The translations under genes were made by a program, and so were the position numbers. A DNA stretch of 64,000 nucleotides. It comes from Priapulus caudatus (taxonomy: Eukaryota > Priapulida > Priapulimorpha > Priapulimorphida > Priapulidae). The notes under the pieces are model-generated. The model was given only the letters and a program-made list of their open reading frames with translations, was not told the DNA's origin and searched no databases. Location of the stretch: NCBI RefSeq assembly GCF_000485595.1, contig NW_014577063.1:789434-853433 (forward strand). Reading direction: 5' to 3'. Below are positions 35,512 to 48,510 of the stretch, piece after piece. How positions within the stretch are numbered: position 1 is the stretch's first letter; every line of letters begins with the position of its first letter.

Positions 35512-38500
35512 CGCGAAACAATGGGCACGTCGTCTTCGGCTTTTAACGCTCTCGTCTCTGCGCAGTGATTTTAGTGGATATCTGTAGGAAGCATGGCTTT
35601 GCACAGAATAGCATGCCCATCGTTTGCACACACACGCACACACATCGTTGTGTTCTGCCTTTATCAGTAGAGCTCCCAGACGCTGTGTTGGAAGCTGTGC
35701 TTATAGATTAGCAGTGAGGTAATCTACGTTTGTCAGCTGCATGCTCACTTGCGGCGTCAATCGCACACTGCACTACGACTTCTTCTACCCTTCTTTGCAA
35801 ATTTACGCATAATTAACTGCAATATTGTCCCTCTGCCAATGATAGGCAGGAAGCGTACGTTCACAGTGCACCCTCGCAGATCAGTGTATTCCTTCCCATC
35901 ATTGAAGTTTGAACCGAAATGTAGATCCACAGTTGCTCTCCTCTAGCCGTATTTGATTAGCCAAATGTGATTTTTTTGGATATAAATAGCAGCTCAAGGG
36001 TTACCTTGTTGCTCGTTGTCCACCATTGTCCACTTCCTTGCTGAAACAGCTTCAGTGTGAATGTCTGCCAACGTTCCACATAGCCTGTAGTCCATTATAG
36101 TTGGCCTCAAGCTTTGTGCAGACTTTTCTTGAATTCTTGGAAACATTTACTAATCATGAACTGCTTTTCCAGTCATTTGAAAGCCCGTAAATTAGCCAAA
36201 TGGTGGATTTATTAGCACTATTCTGCTGAGCACTATTCTATCAGTCAGGACTAGAGTAGAATGTCTGTGTCTTTAATCTGCCTCGTCATTAATTCGTATT
36301 GCGGTCCTATTTGTGATCTTCACTCAGTCATATGATATAGGCAGAAACGTGGCAAGTACAGTTTTAGTGAGGAAGGGACTGTTGGGGAAGCGACCGAAGT
36401 CACGCCCTTGGTAAAGGTAAATTCACTCCTCTCACTTTGGCAAAATCATACTTTGATTGTATACAAAGAGTAAACTGTGTGGGTCGAACGAAGCACCTTC
36501 GATTTTTTTAAATTGGAGTAGTGTGAATACGCAGTCATTTGGTGGTAAAAGCCGTAAAACGAGAAAGGTGTTGACATTGATGGTTACTATTAAAATGTAT
36601 CCATTCAACTGTAAAAAGACTGACTGGCTTCTATAATCTACTGATAGGAGTATTTTCGTTTAAAATAAACCTTGATAAAATGCCACTAGTCTGTTCATAT
36701 TGGTGTGGGCGTGCGTAACAGGGCTGCCACACAATTTACAGACAATAATCACATTTTTATCAAGGTTTGACAAGCCCTAGCCCTTGTATCCACAGCATAG
36801 GATGGTCGCTTGGAATAGGTACTCGCTTTTATTGTGTAATATGTTTAAGAAAACAGCAATAGTTCATTAAACAAGAGAGTTGTTATTATTGATATACCTG
36901 TTGGATACGAATTCTAGGGGTTAGCAAAGCTTCATGAGATTCCACCACAGCAGGTGTATTGTATTGTATTTATCCAGTTGATAACGTAACAATATATAGA
37001 AACTAATATAAACAATAGACAGAGCTATACTACAGGTCAGCCTCAGCTTGAGAATAGAAACTTAAATATGGTTAGTGTGCCAACACTTTCTTAAAGAAGT
37101 TTCTTTAAATTTCTTTTAGAAATTCTTTACCTTCCTTTGTAGGCCACGTTTGAGATAATGGAATTTTGTTGCCAACAAAAACATTTTGTTTGGAAGTATA
37201 ACAAATGGGTTACAATAGCATAACAACCGTGGTGGCAATTTTATGATGTTGTTCTCAAGCCCTGCAATTCGCATCAGCAGGGTTTGAAAGGTAATCATTC
37301 CCTTGTTGAATGAATTCTTGGTAGCCATAACAAGGCTCGGTATAGTCCATGAATGCTGAGCTGAGAAATCCACATGCATTCCACTGCTTTGTAAACTATT
37401 TATAATATAAGAAGTTATCTGTATATTTAGGCATAAATTGTAATTACTGTTGTTCACTTATCGTAGATATTTAAATTGATTTTTTTGTTATGTTGTGGTA
37501 TGTTGTTTTTTCAACATTTGTGTTGATTGTTGTGATTTTTCCCAATTTGTACGTTTCAATTGTATTCCAGTGGTAGCTGCAAAGTTAAAGGTAGATTGTT
37601 TGCAGGGTACAGTGCACAAGCATGTGTTTTTAAAACGTGATGTTTTGGGTCGATCGTATCATTGTCAGAGTGATCCCATGTATTCTCACTGTTGTATAAT
37701 ATATTACTTTAGAACATTCCACATGATTATGATATGAGAACCTATTTCTCTTATGTGTAATTCATTTACAGATCGACGGTTTACGCTGATAGTTAAGATT
37801 ACTGTTTACATTGCATTACATTACATTGCATAAGGTAATTGCATGGTATACATGTATCTTTTTATGTATATAATCGTAGAATTTTCTTGACTGCAATAAC
37901 AGTTGTCAAACCACTGTGAACCTCTCCTGAGGCTAGTTGTAAAGAAGAGGACGTCGCTACGTGCAAAGCATTTAGTCGATTGGAGATTCAAAAATCAGTA
38001 CAAAACATGGTCTTCTAGGTTTTTGCAACCGTTGTTGAGGTCTCTTTTATTTGTCTAAAAGAACTTTAACATCACACGTTGTTGCCATCTTGGCTAAGTA
38101 CAATAAATCTACCTCTCAATGCCTAGCATGAGCACGCAACACGCGCACGAAATATCATCACCTCCATGAATATCGGGTACCTAATTATTGGATCATTAAA
38201 AGACCATAACACGTCATTTGCAGGGTCAGCAACACATAGGAATGGAGCAATAAAACATATTGTGATCGCCATAGTTACGCCACTATACACAAACGCAAAC
38301 AAAGCAGACATTTTTTAATCTGAGCTGAAGCATTAGAACGTAGAATAATACATCTAATTGTCATGGAGGTTTATAGTACGCCTGTAAAAATATAAATTCA
38401 TGATAATCTATGTATTTCACGAGAAGCTTACTAACTGCAGCTTTTGGTCAAATACTGTGAATAAGCAAACCAATAACAAAATATATTAAGTTGAAACTAA

Positions 38501-39291
38501 TTATTCGATATATATAAATATCAATATAAAAGACAGCCTATGGATATAAGCATGTCTTTATTTATAATACATTCTAAGTTCAGTACATGATCAGACAAAC
38601 TGATTCAGGCAATCTATGAACAATTTGTCATTATTTAATAATCTGGCCCTTTCATTTACTCACCATGAGTTAACAATAACCTAACAATTAATTTGATCCT
38701 GTTACAGGTATAGAATTTTACAAATTGTTGAATTATTTTGGAAACGATGATTAACAAACCTGGCATGTTGGTTTGGCCACTTTTACAAGGCTAATCGGGG
38801 CCAAGGGCTATATAATAGCAGACGTGTTAATGTAACTTAATTCTACCACTGCCCACATTGGCATTGTCAACTGCAATCTTCAATTTTCTGTGTCTATATA
38901 TGTTAGACAGATGCAAGTTATTCAACACAATCAATTAATAACATCAACTGTGACAGTAGGTCAGGAACACAGCTTTATATACACACAAATGATCATTTTC
39001 CTGGTTACGAAGTGCAGTTACGAGATATACACATACTACATATTTAACAGGTTTGTGAGTGAAAGGTGTATCCACAGTGGTACTTGCTTAGCATGTGTCG
39101 AAATCTGTGCTACTTCCCCCGCAGTTGTAACTTCCTAGATTGCTGAGAAAGTGACAAAAGACGCGCATAGAATCGAAATATCGTCTACACACAATTTCTA
39201 AATAACTTTTTCACATTCTCAACTATTCACATTTTCACGTCTAAGGAAAACATGAAAGAATGACATTACGACAGATTAGTTACAGACTTAC
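35512..39291. other. Intergenic sequence between the convergent CRIM1-like and PPP1R21 genes
   Basis: AT-rich. It should hold the 3' UTR of the CRIM1-like gene and the last, very short coding exon of PPP1R21, but neither could be placed. A 62-codon minus-strand frame at 38123-38311 (hydrophobic N-terminal half) has no recognisable family. Confidence 0.5.
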
Positions 39292-42200
39292 CTTGCTATG
39301 TAGCAGTTCATTTAGTTCCGTGATCGTGTCCGTCTGCTGGGTTAGTTTGTCGTTCATTGTACACAGATGATCACTCATCATACTCAACTGCCCCTCGTAA
39401 TTCTTCGTTGTGGTCTGCAGCTCATCCTGCGCGTCAACCATTCAGAGGAATGTATAATATAGATATAATACGTCTATAAATATATTCTATATTACACTCC
39501 TGAACTAATCATAGTGTAAACTCTTGTGCACGTTCACTAACACTGACAAAATCACGAATCCAGACGAAAAAAATGGGATAAATTTTCAAGGAAGAGATCT
39601 AATTTTAAACTAGAACTAGAGCACTCGGAGAGCACAGACCTCCGGCAAGGCAGCTGAATTCTCTCAATGTGAAATTTTTTATTAATTAATTAATTAAGTG
39701 GAAAAATTAATTAATTAATTAAATAATTAATTGGATCCGGATTAGTGCGAGCGTGCAGGTGGGGGAGGACTGTGGTTGCCCCTTAGCCTGTGGTTGCGTG
39801 TTTGTAAGTCTACAGCCAGCGCACCTAGCGGAAGTGAACTGAAACGTGCATGGTAACACACAAACACACAAACCAACACTCAAAAACTCGCCGGTGAAAA
39901 CATAACCCCCGCCATGGAGGTAATGCCATGGAGGTAATTACTGACAACCAGTAAATGTATAGGCACGAACACAAAGTGTGTGTGATAGTGTAAGTGCAGT
40001 ACCTTTAGGCTAGAGACCTGAACTATGAGCTGGTCCCTCTCACACTCCGCAAGCTGCAGTCGCCGGTGCAAAGTTTTCAGCTAGAACACAATAGTGACTC
40101 GTATCACAACTACGTTCACCAAATATGCAATAAAATTACGAGAATGTCCTACAATTAATCTATGCTTACATATAATTGTAGCAGTTGTGAAATGGACTCA
40201 TTAACCAATATGTCTGTGTGGATGCGTACCCGCATGCGTGTGCATTAAATGTTGACAGATTGATAGAACATCAGACCCAAAATTCAAATGTAAATTAATA
40301 AAAAATCCAATATTAAATGCCCAAAGTTCATGCCGAATGTAAATGAGCATACACAAGATAACTGTGTGTCAATACCTCTGCATGAAACAATACACTTTTA
40401 CTGTCAGCAAGCTGAAGGTCTTGTGATATGGCTGATATCCTATCATTGAAATGCGTACGAATGAGCGTCTCCCTCATGTGGTAATCACTGGATGAACTAG
40501 CAACCTGAAACGAGCAAAAAATAATGAAGGAATAAAAAGTTTGAATGATAGAAATCAGCCAAGTGAATTAGAAACAAGGAATGAAAAGGGGACAGTCAGA
40601 AAATGAGATGAGACTAGGAATGGGGTAGTTCAGTGAACAGCTACGATGTCAAGGAGGAAAGATGAGCAAGTTATGTATTAGCTATTATTTATTAGTTGTT
40701 AGAAATACGAGTAATATATAACGGAAATCAGTTAATAGAGAGCTCAATAGATGCAGAATACTTACTAACAGCTATTATGACTAATTATTATTATATGTAT
40801 TACTTCTTTAATATTGACACAAATTTGTTCAACGACTGTAAATGTATTCCTCCAATCGGCTGATTCATTAATATTCCTCGAGTTTTCTACACAATGAAAT
40901 CAACTGACGTACATCTGTGTTGTTATCTTTCTGCTGGTGCTGCTGCTGGGCTGTGTCACTGGCTGGCTGCACAAAATTTGGAGCATCTGATATCATCTTC
41001 TCCAAGCGAATCTGCAGCAGTTTTGCCTCCAGCATCCAATGCTCCTTCTCCTGTTCCAGCTTGCTGATTCTCTCCGTCAAATACGTGACCTGTCGTACCG
41101 AGGGAATCATTTACTCGTTCTCGTCAGTTGATTTGTTAACTAGTTGAGATTTCACACCGAATATTTGAAATTGCACTGGAAATTAGTGTCGCACCATATG
41201 CGCACACACAGCATGCACATACTATAAGCACTAAACTCGCCTGTTGAGAAAGATTCTCCCTGCTCTCTGAGCAGCTCTGTAGTGTCCTGCTGTTACTCAC
41301 TGCCGTCTCGTAGGGAATGCTCTCCCGAACAGGCTGTAACAGACGTCTCACATAAGCCAACATGTACATGCTTCAATCATTCTCGTCTGAGACCAGTGTC
41401 TCATTCCCTCACACTACTGACTTAAGCGTGAGTGAAAAATGCTTGTTAGGTACGCATGCGTCTTCGAATATACCTATAAGTATATATTTATATTGAGTAG
41501 GTCTGTAAATGAAGATGTATATGAATGTTATAGTCAATATTTATATACCCTATTGAGCAGTTTCATGTACTCAGCAGCCTGCTGTCGCAGAGCGCCACCT
41601 ATTGGTAAAGCTCTATGACCATCTCGTGGAATCGTGCTCTTTAGAAATACCAGATTCGAGGCCAGAAATGTTGAGATCTGGAAGCAACAAAATGTAGTTT
41701 CCACAAGGTGAGGAGAATGCATCCGGAACCTAGTGGACTCGCAAACAAGTTTGTCTGCAGTCATTTTGTTAGAATGCACATCTATGCACCTCTTAGGAAA
41801 TACCTGTTCAGCTGTTATTTTGAATTGACTGCAATCATTCAAATATGCACCATTATACTGGCACCAATTATCCAGATATATATTATTCATACATTCTTTT
41901 CATACATACATTTCATACAATACGTGGATTAAAATACAAACATAAGTATTTGGCTAGTACCTTACTTGGAATAGCACATTATCAATCAAATACATCTACT
42001 TTTAGGGGATAGCTATGCTCTATCAAACTGTAAGCTACAACACAAAATACGCACATGAATATCCACAAACAAACTAACGCACGCACGCACGCACTCACTC
42101 ACTCACTCACTCACTCACTCACTCACTCACTCACTCACTCACTCACTCACTCACTCACTCACTCACTCACTCACGCTTGCACGCACACAGGGGTGCATAC

Positions 42201-45200
42201 ATACCTTCCCAGTGCATGTTACGAGTGAGATTAGTGAAGAGACAAGACATTCATTTGTAGTTCTCAACTTCTTGCTTGCAGTTGGTAGCTGATGCTCTAG
42301 CAGAATTTTTGACTTGTAAACTTTCGACAGATCTGAAATGTTAGCAACGCAATACATGTGTCATGCCACAGCAGGTATGGTAGTTAAGGAATATACCACT
42401 ACACTCACTGGTGCATTCAGTGTAGACAAATAAAGTTATACTGCAATTGTGCAAGCGCAGAAAGGATTAATGACTTACCCTTCACCTTGTCATTTAAGTC
42501 TTGCACAGTCAGAGCAAGTTGCTCCAGCATCCGAGGCTGATTCGCTCGCACAAAATCACATGACTGCTCACCTACCAATCGGAACCCGTTTACAGAAATT
42601 ATATCACATACCTCATTTTATTATTGTTTCACTACACATTTCCTCATCACATACCCAAAGTAAACAATGCCATTTAAATGGAGAAGGTAATCAATGATGT
42701 TTTCTTTGTCATCATTTTTTCCCATAACATAGTTTAATTAGAACAGAATAGTGCTGGAATCAAAACACAATATGTATAATGTTGTGTTAGTTGCCAGGGC
42801 CATTAATTGAACCTATATGTAATTACACGTGCTCATATATCTTTCTTACTCAACTTGCAGATTTGGAATGTCAGTCCAGTAAAACGTAGCAAGTGTGTAC
42901 ATACTCTGGTGACCTAAAAGAGCTAGGCAAGAGTCGACGCGTGTCAGTGCTGTCAGCAGTTTAGCCACGGCATTATGCAGCTCAGAATTCTTCTCCTTCA
43001 GGGCCTTAGTGCAGGTAGAAGCTTTGCTCTCCTCTTCAATACTGGGGAATGGCATAAACAGACTCAGCGCAAGATACACCTCATAGGTATTGCAGTTAAA
43101 TTTCAATATTCATGTTACTTTTCTACATTTGTTAACTATCTTGCAGCTATAACTTATACCAAGAGCTCATAATAGAGAAGAGTATGACACCGTTTTAACA
43201 GCGTTTTGCATAGTTTTCAACTTGTAAATATTCTATCAATATGTGAATAAATATATTCAAACTTTACCTTGTTTTCGCCTATGATTCTCCCTTAATCATA
43301 TGACACCACCAATTTACCTGAAAATCGTATGTGATCAAAAATGTTCTTTGAATACGAAACGGTTTCACAGTTTTCCCAAATGGTCGCATCTGTTCGGCGC
43401 ATGTTGATATGCGGCGGCAGCACCAGGTTGTAACTACGGGACGCTGGGGGCTGTTGGGGATATTAGGTAAGCACAGTAGCAGCACTTGTTTCGCTTCCTT
43501 ATCATCAGGAACACGATGGTAACACAGCTAAAATCAGCTGCTAGCTCGCCGTGAGCACACATTTATTTCTAGCACGCTGGAAACGCTACACGCTGAATAC
43601 AATTCGATGCCCAATATCCCCAACAGCCCCACTTTTTTGAAGAACACATACGATTTTCAGGTAAATTAGTGGTGTCATATGATTAAGGGAGAATCATAGA
43701 CGAAAACAAGGTAAAGTTTGAATATATTTATTCACTTATTGATAGAATATTTACAAGTTGAAAACTATGCAAAACGCTGTTAAAACGGTGTCATACTCTT
43801 CTCTATTATGAGCTCTTGCTTATACCTTATATATTAACCATCTTTAGAAATGCAACACTAATAATTTCAGTACATATAACATATCAATTTAAAAACAGGC
43901 ACAAGATATTACATCGAAACCATGAATTCATACGGCCACAGGATTTCAATTGTAGTAGGATTTATTATAAAAAATATTGTGTGTACCTCAGTAGCTGGTA
44001 AGGTAGTAATTTTTCATGATATGTCACATATTCATGGAAACTACTTGCAAATGTTTTTAAGCCTGATGCAGTATCCTGCAAAAACCAGTAATAATGACAT
44101 GATTATGGACAGCACGTACAGAAAATTTAATCAAAGAACAAAGTTGCAATTTGCGTACGAAAGAGTCGATTAACGGACTCTGACATTAAACTCACTAGCG
44201 TTGTCATTGTGTCATCTCTCACTGTCTCCTGAAAACTCCTGAAGGAGAGTTCAACAGCTCGAAGGTACTGGCTGTTTTCATGTAAGAATTTGCAAAGCTG
44301 AAAGAAGTACGTATACATATTTATCGTAATTTTCCGAAGTATTTTCCTATTAGTATATCATCATGAAATATTTAGGATTCCTTTGGATTGTTAACTTATC
44401 ATAACTATAACTTATATATTAATTAGAGTAACTGCAATGCAATCCACAGAAGGAACTATATATTAAGAACTGTTGGAAACTGTAAAATAACATGTAGCTC
44501 CACTATAAATCCAAAAAAGGAATATTAATTACATAGCTGCGATACTTGGCAAACCAATAAATTAACTAATCACTCAATAACAATCTTGACCTATGAGCGA
44601 ATTTAAAGAATTTGACAGAAAAATCCATTATTATTACCTGTACATTAACATTGCTCATGTGCTCAGTGCTGCCATCTATTGGGTATATTTGGCAACGCTG
44701 TTCCGTGTAAGTGTGGTAGTTGGAGAAGGTCGACGAAAACTCTTTCACTAAGCTGGCTAGTTGTGCGACAAGCTCCTGCAGCTTATCTTGCTGGAGTCGG
44801 TTGTACGGCATCACATTTACAGCTGACAGCTCGATGACCTCTGACAAGATTAGAAACAGGATTAATAAAGATAAAATATGGATAAATAACATTAGATCAG
44901 CAGTACATTGTTGTTTTTCACTGGTTGAATTTTAATTGCTGGTTCCTAATCAGGAGGAAATAAGAATGAGTTGTAGATACAGATTTAATGATTTATACGG
45001 TGCATTCCCACCCACATATTGCGACTTGTTTGTGATATAATATCAAGAGCGTATAAAGAAGGAGAGCGTACAACGGTAAAATGCTGAAACCATGTTGCAG
45101 TATTAGTCGAATTAAGTCGGTCGCAGTACTGACTAATGTTGAGTCGGTGTTCGGCGAAAATACCAGATTTTCACCGCTCATTATCTCAGCATAGGGGCAT

Positions 45201-46810
45201 CGTAGGAACATGCGGTTTGTTTTATATTAACAAGGTAGGACAGCTGATCAATAATACTGCAAAGAATCGTCAAAATAAAACGGGGAAAGTTTATTAATTC
45301 GACTAATACTGCAACATGGTTTCAGCATTTTACCGTTGTACGCCTTCTCCTTCTACGCTCTCTCTTTATACGCTCTTGATATTATACTTCAGGTACTAAA
45401 GATATAGAGCTACTACTACTACTACTACTACTACTCAATGTATGCACATGTTTGAAATGTACACAAAATTGATATCTAGAGTCTGCCAGTTGTAAATTTC
45501 CTCATACATGTCTAATTCATTACCTGGCTACACAACTAATGACATAACTGTTTTGTAATATGGGATATCAATGAAGAATATAGCGAGAGATTCCGTTTAG
45601 ACCATCTATCATAGGAATTTTCTCAGACAAACCTTATAGTGACATACACTAGTGAAGAATAGTGCAGGATGCTTACTACTGTCATTGAATGGAAGTTTCT
45701 CCTGTATGATATGTGTGGCTGCCTGCAGAGAAGTACTCAACTCCCCATGCACAGTCCTCAGTTGTTCCTCGCTGCAACAGGAATAGATGCCACACTTTTA
45801 TTAATGTATATGAAATGTATATATAATAAAGCAGCGCTTCTTAAACTGGTAAATGGTTCACCCAAGGGTGAATAAAATTATTTTGGGGTGAATGAATCAT
45901 ACTGAAAACATAAGAAAATTTAGTCATGGGTGAATGAAATTTTGTGATAAAGACTCGAGGGTAAATGACACTGAAATAGTTTAAGGAGCACTGCACTAAA
46001 GCAACAACTATTTGGTTGAGGTAACGTGCACCTATATCATTCTCTTGATTATAATGAATAACATGGAGATATACATATAATGTAGAAACTCGTAAATGTG
46101 TAAACTGTTTAATATTTACCTACATCAGTACATTGTAATATAATTGCTTGTGACAATTTTTACAATATAAAACTGCACACATTTTTCATTCATGGTGTAC
46201 GTTGTATTTGATTAAATTAAAACATTGATGATTGTTTAGTATTTTGAAAAGCCAAGCACAAAAATACCTTGTAGAGGCTTCCAGCTTTGCATGATGAGTT
46301 TCCTTTTCACTTTTCTGCAATTTAACCTAGCAAAAACACAATAATAAAACACTGAGTAGGAAATTCAAATAAATGTGTAACACATAATTAAAAACATTTT
46401 GGCAATCATTAATTCATATTATTTTAAAAGAAAATCAGCAAGATTTGGATGCTATAAAAACAACAACCAAAGACTTGAATTGTTTGCAAGGATTACAATA
46501 CATGCTTTGCCAAGCTGTGGCATTAATTGTCAGCAATAAATGAGTAATGATTAAAAAAACTACTTCTGTAAGCAAGAATTTGGGAACGTACAAGTTCTAC
46601 AAATTGCAAATACTTTTGCTACATAAATTATGTCATAATGCACACCTCTAGGATTGCTTTATCTTGCTGCAGCTTATCCACCAGACTTCGATGCTTTATG
46701 TCGGTCGTCCTGACAACACTATCGTGCTGTGCCGTGTGGTGTTCTAGGTTAGCAATCCGATCACGAAGCTCCATCACAGTCTTCTTGTATACTGCTTCTT
46801 TCTCGTACAA
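39292..46810 (-). CDS. PPP1R21: PPP1R21 (KLRAQ motif-containing coiled-coil protein), 14 exons of the middle and C-terminal part
   Basis: Exons in coding order: 46646-46810, 46268-46326, 45677-45771, 44638-44840, 44196-44297, 43987-44075, 42905-43041, 42479-42571, 42205-42332, 41549-41677, 41241-41333, 40913-41089, 40376-40504, 40003-40080, 39292-39426 (the last four cover the C-terminal coiled coil; 44196 and 43987 flank a short intron). All phases agree. Diagnostic words match vertebrate PPP1R21 in order: FNDSK, YHTYTEQRCQIYPID, CKFLHENSQYLR, LLPYQLL, LLEHQLPTASKKLRTTNECL, ESIPYETAVSNSRT, ERISKLEQEKEHWMLEA, QLADSKSVLFHAE and YEGQLSMMSDHLCTMND. The protein is a coiled-coil component of the FERRY/early-endosome mRNA-transport complex and a PP1-binding candidate. 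The final exon after LLHSK is not found; the N-terminal exons lie upstream in two copies. Introns hold fold-back elements at 43160 and 45044. Confidence 0.95.
41241..41333 (-). CDS. PPP1R21: PPP1R21 exon with a GC splice donor
   Basis: Encodes PVRESIPYETAVSNSRTLQS and ends ESRENLSQQ. The next coding base after CAACAG is GCGAGT, not GT. Joining here in phase 0 gives SRENLSQQ-VTYLTERISKLEQ, which keeps register with the vertebrate protein. Using the nearby GT four bases on would break the frame. Confidence 0.85.
42092..42174. repeat. (ACTC)n microsatellite in PPP1R21 intron
   Basis: About 20 ACTC units, preceded by a short ACGC run; it lies about 30 bases downstream of the donor of the exon at 42205-42332. 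Confidence 0.97.
43160..43818. mobile_element. 659-bp fold-back element of the CAAGAGC family (D)
   Basis: Starts CAAGAGCTCATAATAGAGAA and ends with the inverse. Arms of about 174 bases (43160-43333 and 43645-43818) are near-identical inverse copies, and the loop has further inverse words (GGGCTGTTGGGGATATT). Flanked by CTTATAC at 43153-43159 and 43819-43825, an exact 7-base duplication. It sits in a PPP1R21 intron. No transposase frame. Confidence 0.85.
45044..45378. mobile_element. Fold-back element with CAAGAGCG ends (E)
   Basis: Starts CAAGAGCGTATAAAGA and ends TCTTTATACGCTCTTG, with arms of about 90 bases (including AACGGTAAAATGCTGAAACC and ATGTTGCAGTATTAGTCGAA and their inverses). Inverse symmetry extends eight bases beyond into TATAATAT / ATATTATA, so no direct duplication is seen. 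Only the first seven terminal bases match the rest of the family, so membership is tentative. In a PPP1R21 intron. Confidence 0.7.
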
Positions 46811-48510
46811 CTGCATGACACGTATTAGCTCCTTATTTACATAGGTCAAAGATGCGCAGTAGATAAAAAATATACACACATCTAGCATGACTCATGGATG
46901 CTTTAGCCAATCACTGAATCAAGAATGAATCATTGAATCACCAAGCTGTGATAAGGGGTTCTAAAAGATGATGGCTAGTCCATTACCTCCTTTTGAAGCT
47001 GGACATTTGAATTGAATCATTGAGTCATTCAATCACAAAACTGTGATAAGACATTCTAAAAGACCATGCCTAGTCCATTACATCCCTATGAAGCTGGACA
47101 TTTGAATTGAATCATTCAATCATTCAATCACCAAGCTGTGATGACATTCTAAACAAGTGCCGCAGAGCGACAGCGCTCATCTAACGTCTACTGGCGGTGA
47201 ACTCTGTGGTGGAGTGGTGGATCTAGTAAAACCCTGCTTAGTCCCAAATCGTTCACGATACACGGCGCGCGAAACAAGTGGAATGCAGCAGGGATGGTAT
47301 CAGGAACCTCCTCAAAAGAATGTTCGTTGGGATCGTTATGAAAGGTTCCACGAGAATGGAGCGTAACGTTTAAGTGGTCTTCAGATTAAAGATGGAAGCT
47401 CGCACATCATACGTAGTAGGGCAACAACTATCTGCAAGACAGAATAGGCTAAGTGGTGGGTAACCAGCTCATCCATTTACCTACGCAAGCCTTACAGGCT
47501 GCGCCAATCTAGATGAAGCTGCACCATGTAACCAATAAGGGCAAAAACTCATCACAGTACCAACACCACCTGTCACTGGTCTAGTCACAGCCACGGCAGT
47601 GAGCCAGAATACCGTTACATGTAAAATACATGACACTACAGAATCGCCATATAAATTATACGATTTAAAGGAGCATAAACAATCTTATACCAAATTTGAG
47701 CTTTGAATTTCAAACTGTGACATTGTAGCCATATGACATCCAGGCATGTATACGATCTACTAGCAACCGGCAGTCAAATTCTTTCTAACATGACAGTCAA
47801 AAATCCATGTTTAAACGACCTCCTGCTTGAAGGGTCAAAAAGGTTATCTGACACTTACTCTTACGCATGTCACGGCAGAGAAGTAGACTTCATGTCCTTT
47901 CAAAAAAATAATGCCATAAAAATGGCTAGTCAGCCCGCTCGAAACAAAAAATTTTTCAATCGCGTCCGTCAGACCAATGTCCTCAGAAAATGTCAAAATC
48001 TGCCCTGTGGCCCATTGACCTTTTGACTCTGTGAACCGTCCAATTTCGGCATTTCAGTGATGGCCGTACCATGATCCTCATACAACCGAACTAATCACGA
48101 AGCCTTAGGTCCGAGCCTTTAGATTTGTGCCGCAATTACCGCATTCCCTGATCCGCGTATAGAACCCCCCGTTAAAGTAAAGGCAGTGAATGTTCGCCGC
48201 GCTTCTTTTAACAACCGCTATGACCTTTGACCACACTTCGACCATCGGCCGAACAGCGGTCTTTCGGATTACCCTCCCCCACGATCACCGAATATATCGT
48301 AGACCAGTACTCGAGCACCACCGATTTGTAGATTATGTGTGGCCAGGCGACACACTCGTTTGACGGCGGCACCAGGACGCCGGCCATCGCTAGTAACGGA
48401 CCAGGACGGACGGACGGGACGATCATCCTTCTACGAGCACGAGCTCTACGAAGCTGCATCTGACTATCAGTCAGACTGAGACTAAAAACCATGCCTACCT
48501 AGTCCATTAC
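46811..48510. other. PPP1R21 intron with a dispersed repeat
   Basis: Two to three direct copies of TTGAATGATTCAATCACxAAxCTGTGATxA with CATTCTAAA lie between 46910 and 47150. The right part is occupied by the repeat described at 47154. Confidence 0.7.
47154..48490. repeat. Dispersed repeat ending in GACGGACGG...CATCTGACTA (copy 1)
   Basis: Begins near GTGCCGCAGAGCG and CGCTCATCT. It shares with 54143-55290 the ordered words GAGGGTCAAAAGGTTATC, TCAGACCATGTCCTCAGAAA, CCCATTGACC, CCAATTTCGGCA, CTATGACCTTTGACC and GACGGACGG, then GCTGCATCTGACTA. GCTCATCTGA near the left and TCAGATGAGC near the right of the better copies look like terminal inverted repeats, so a non-autonomous DNA transposon is likely. 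The copy contains many small insertions. Confidence 0.7.

Noticed and set aside
38123-38311. 62-codon minus-strand frame with a hydrophobic N-terminal half
   Set aside because: No family recognised, no supporting context; could be chance in AT-rich sequence.
43279-43485. Minus-strand frame as a PPP1R21 exon
   Set aside because: It lies wholly inside the fold-back element; the true exon joining the neighbours in phase is 43987-44075.
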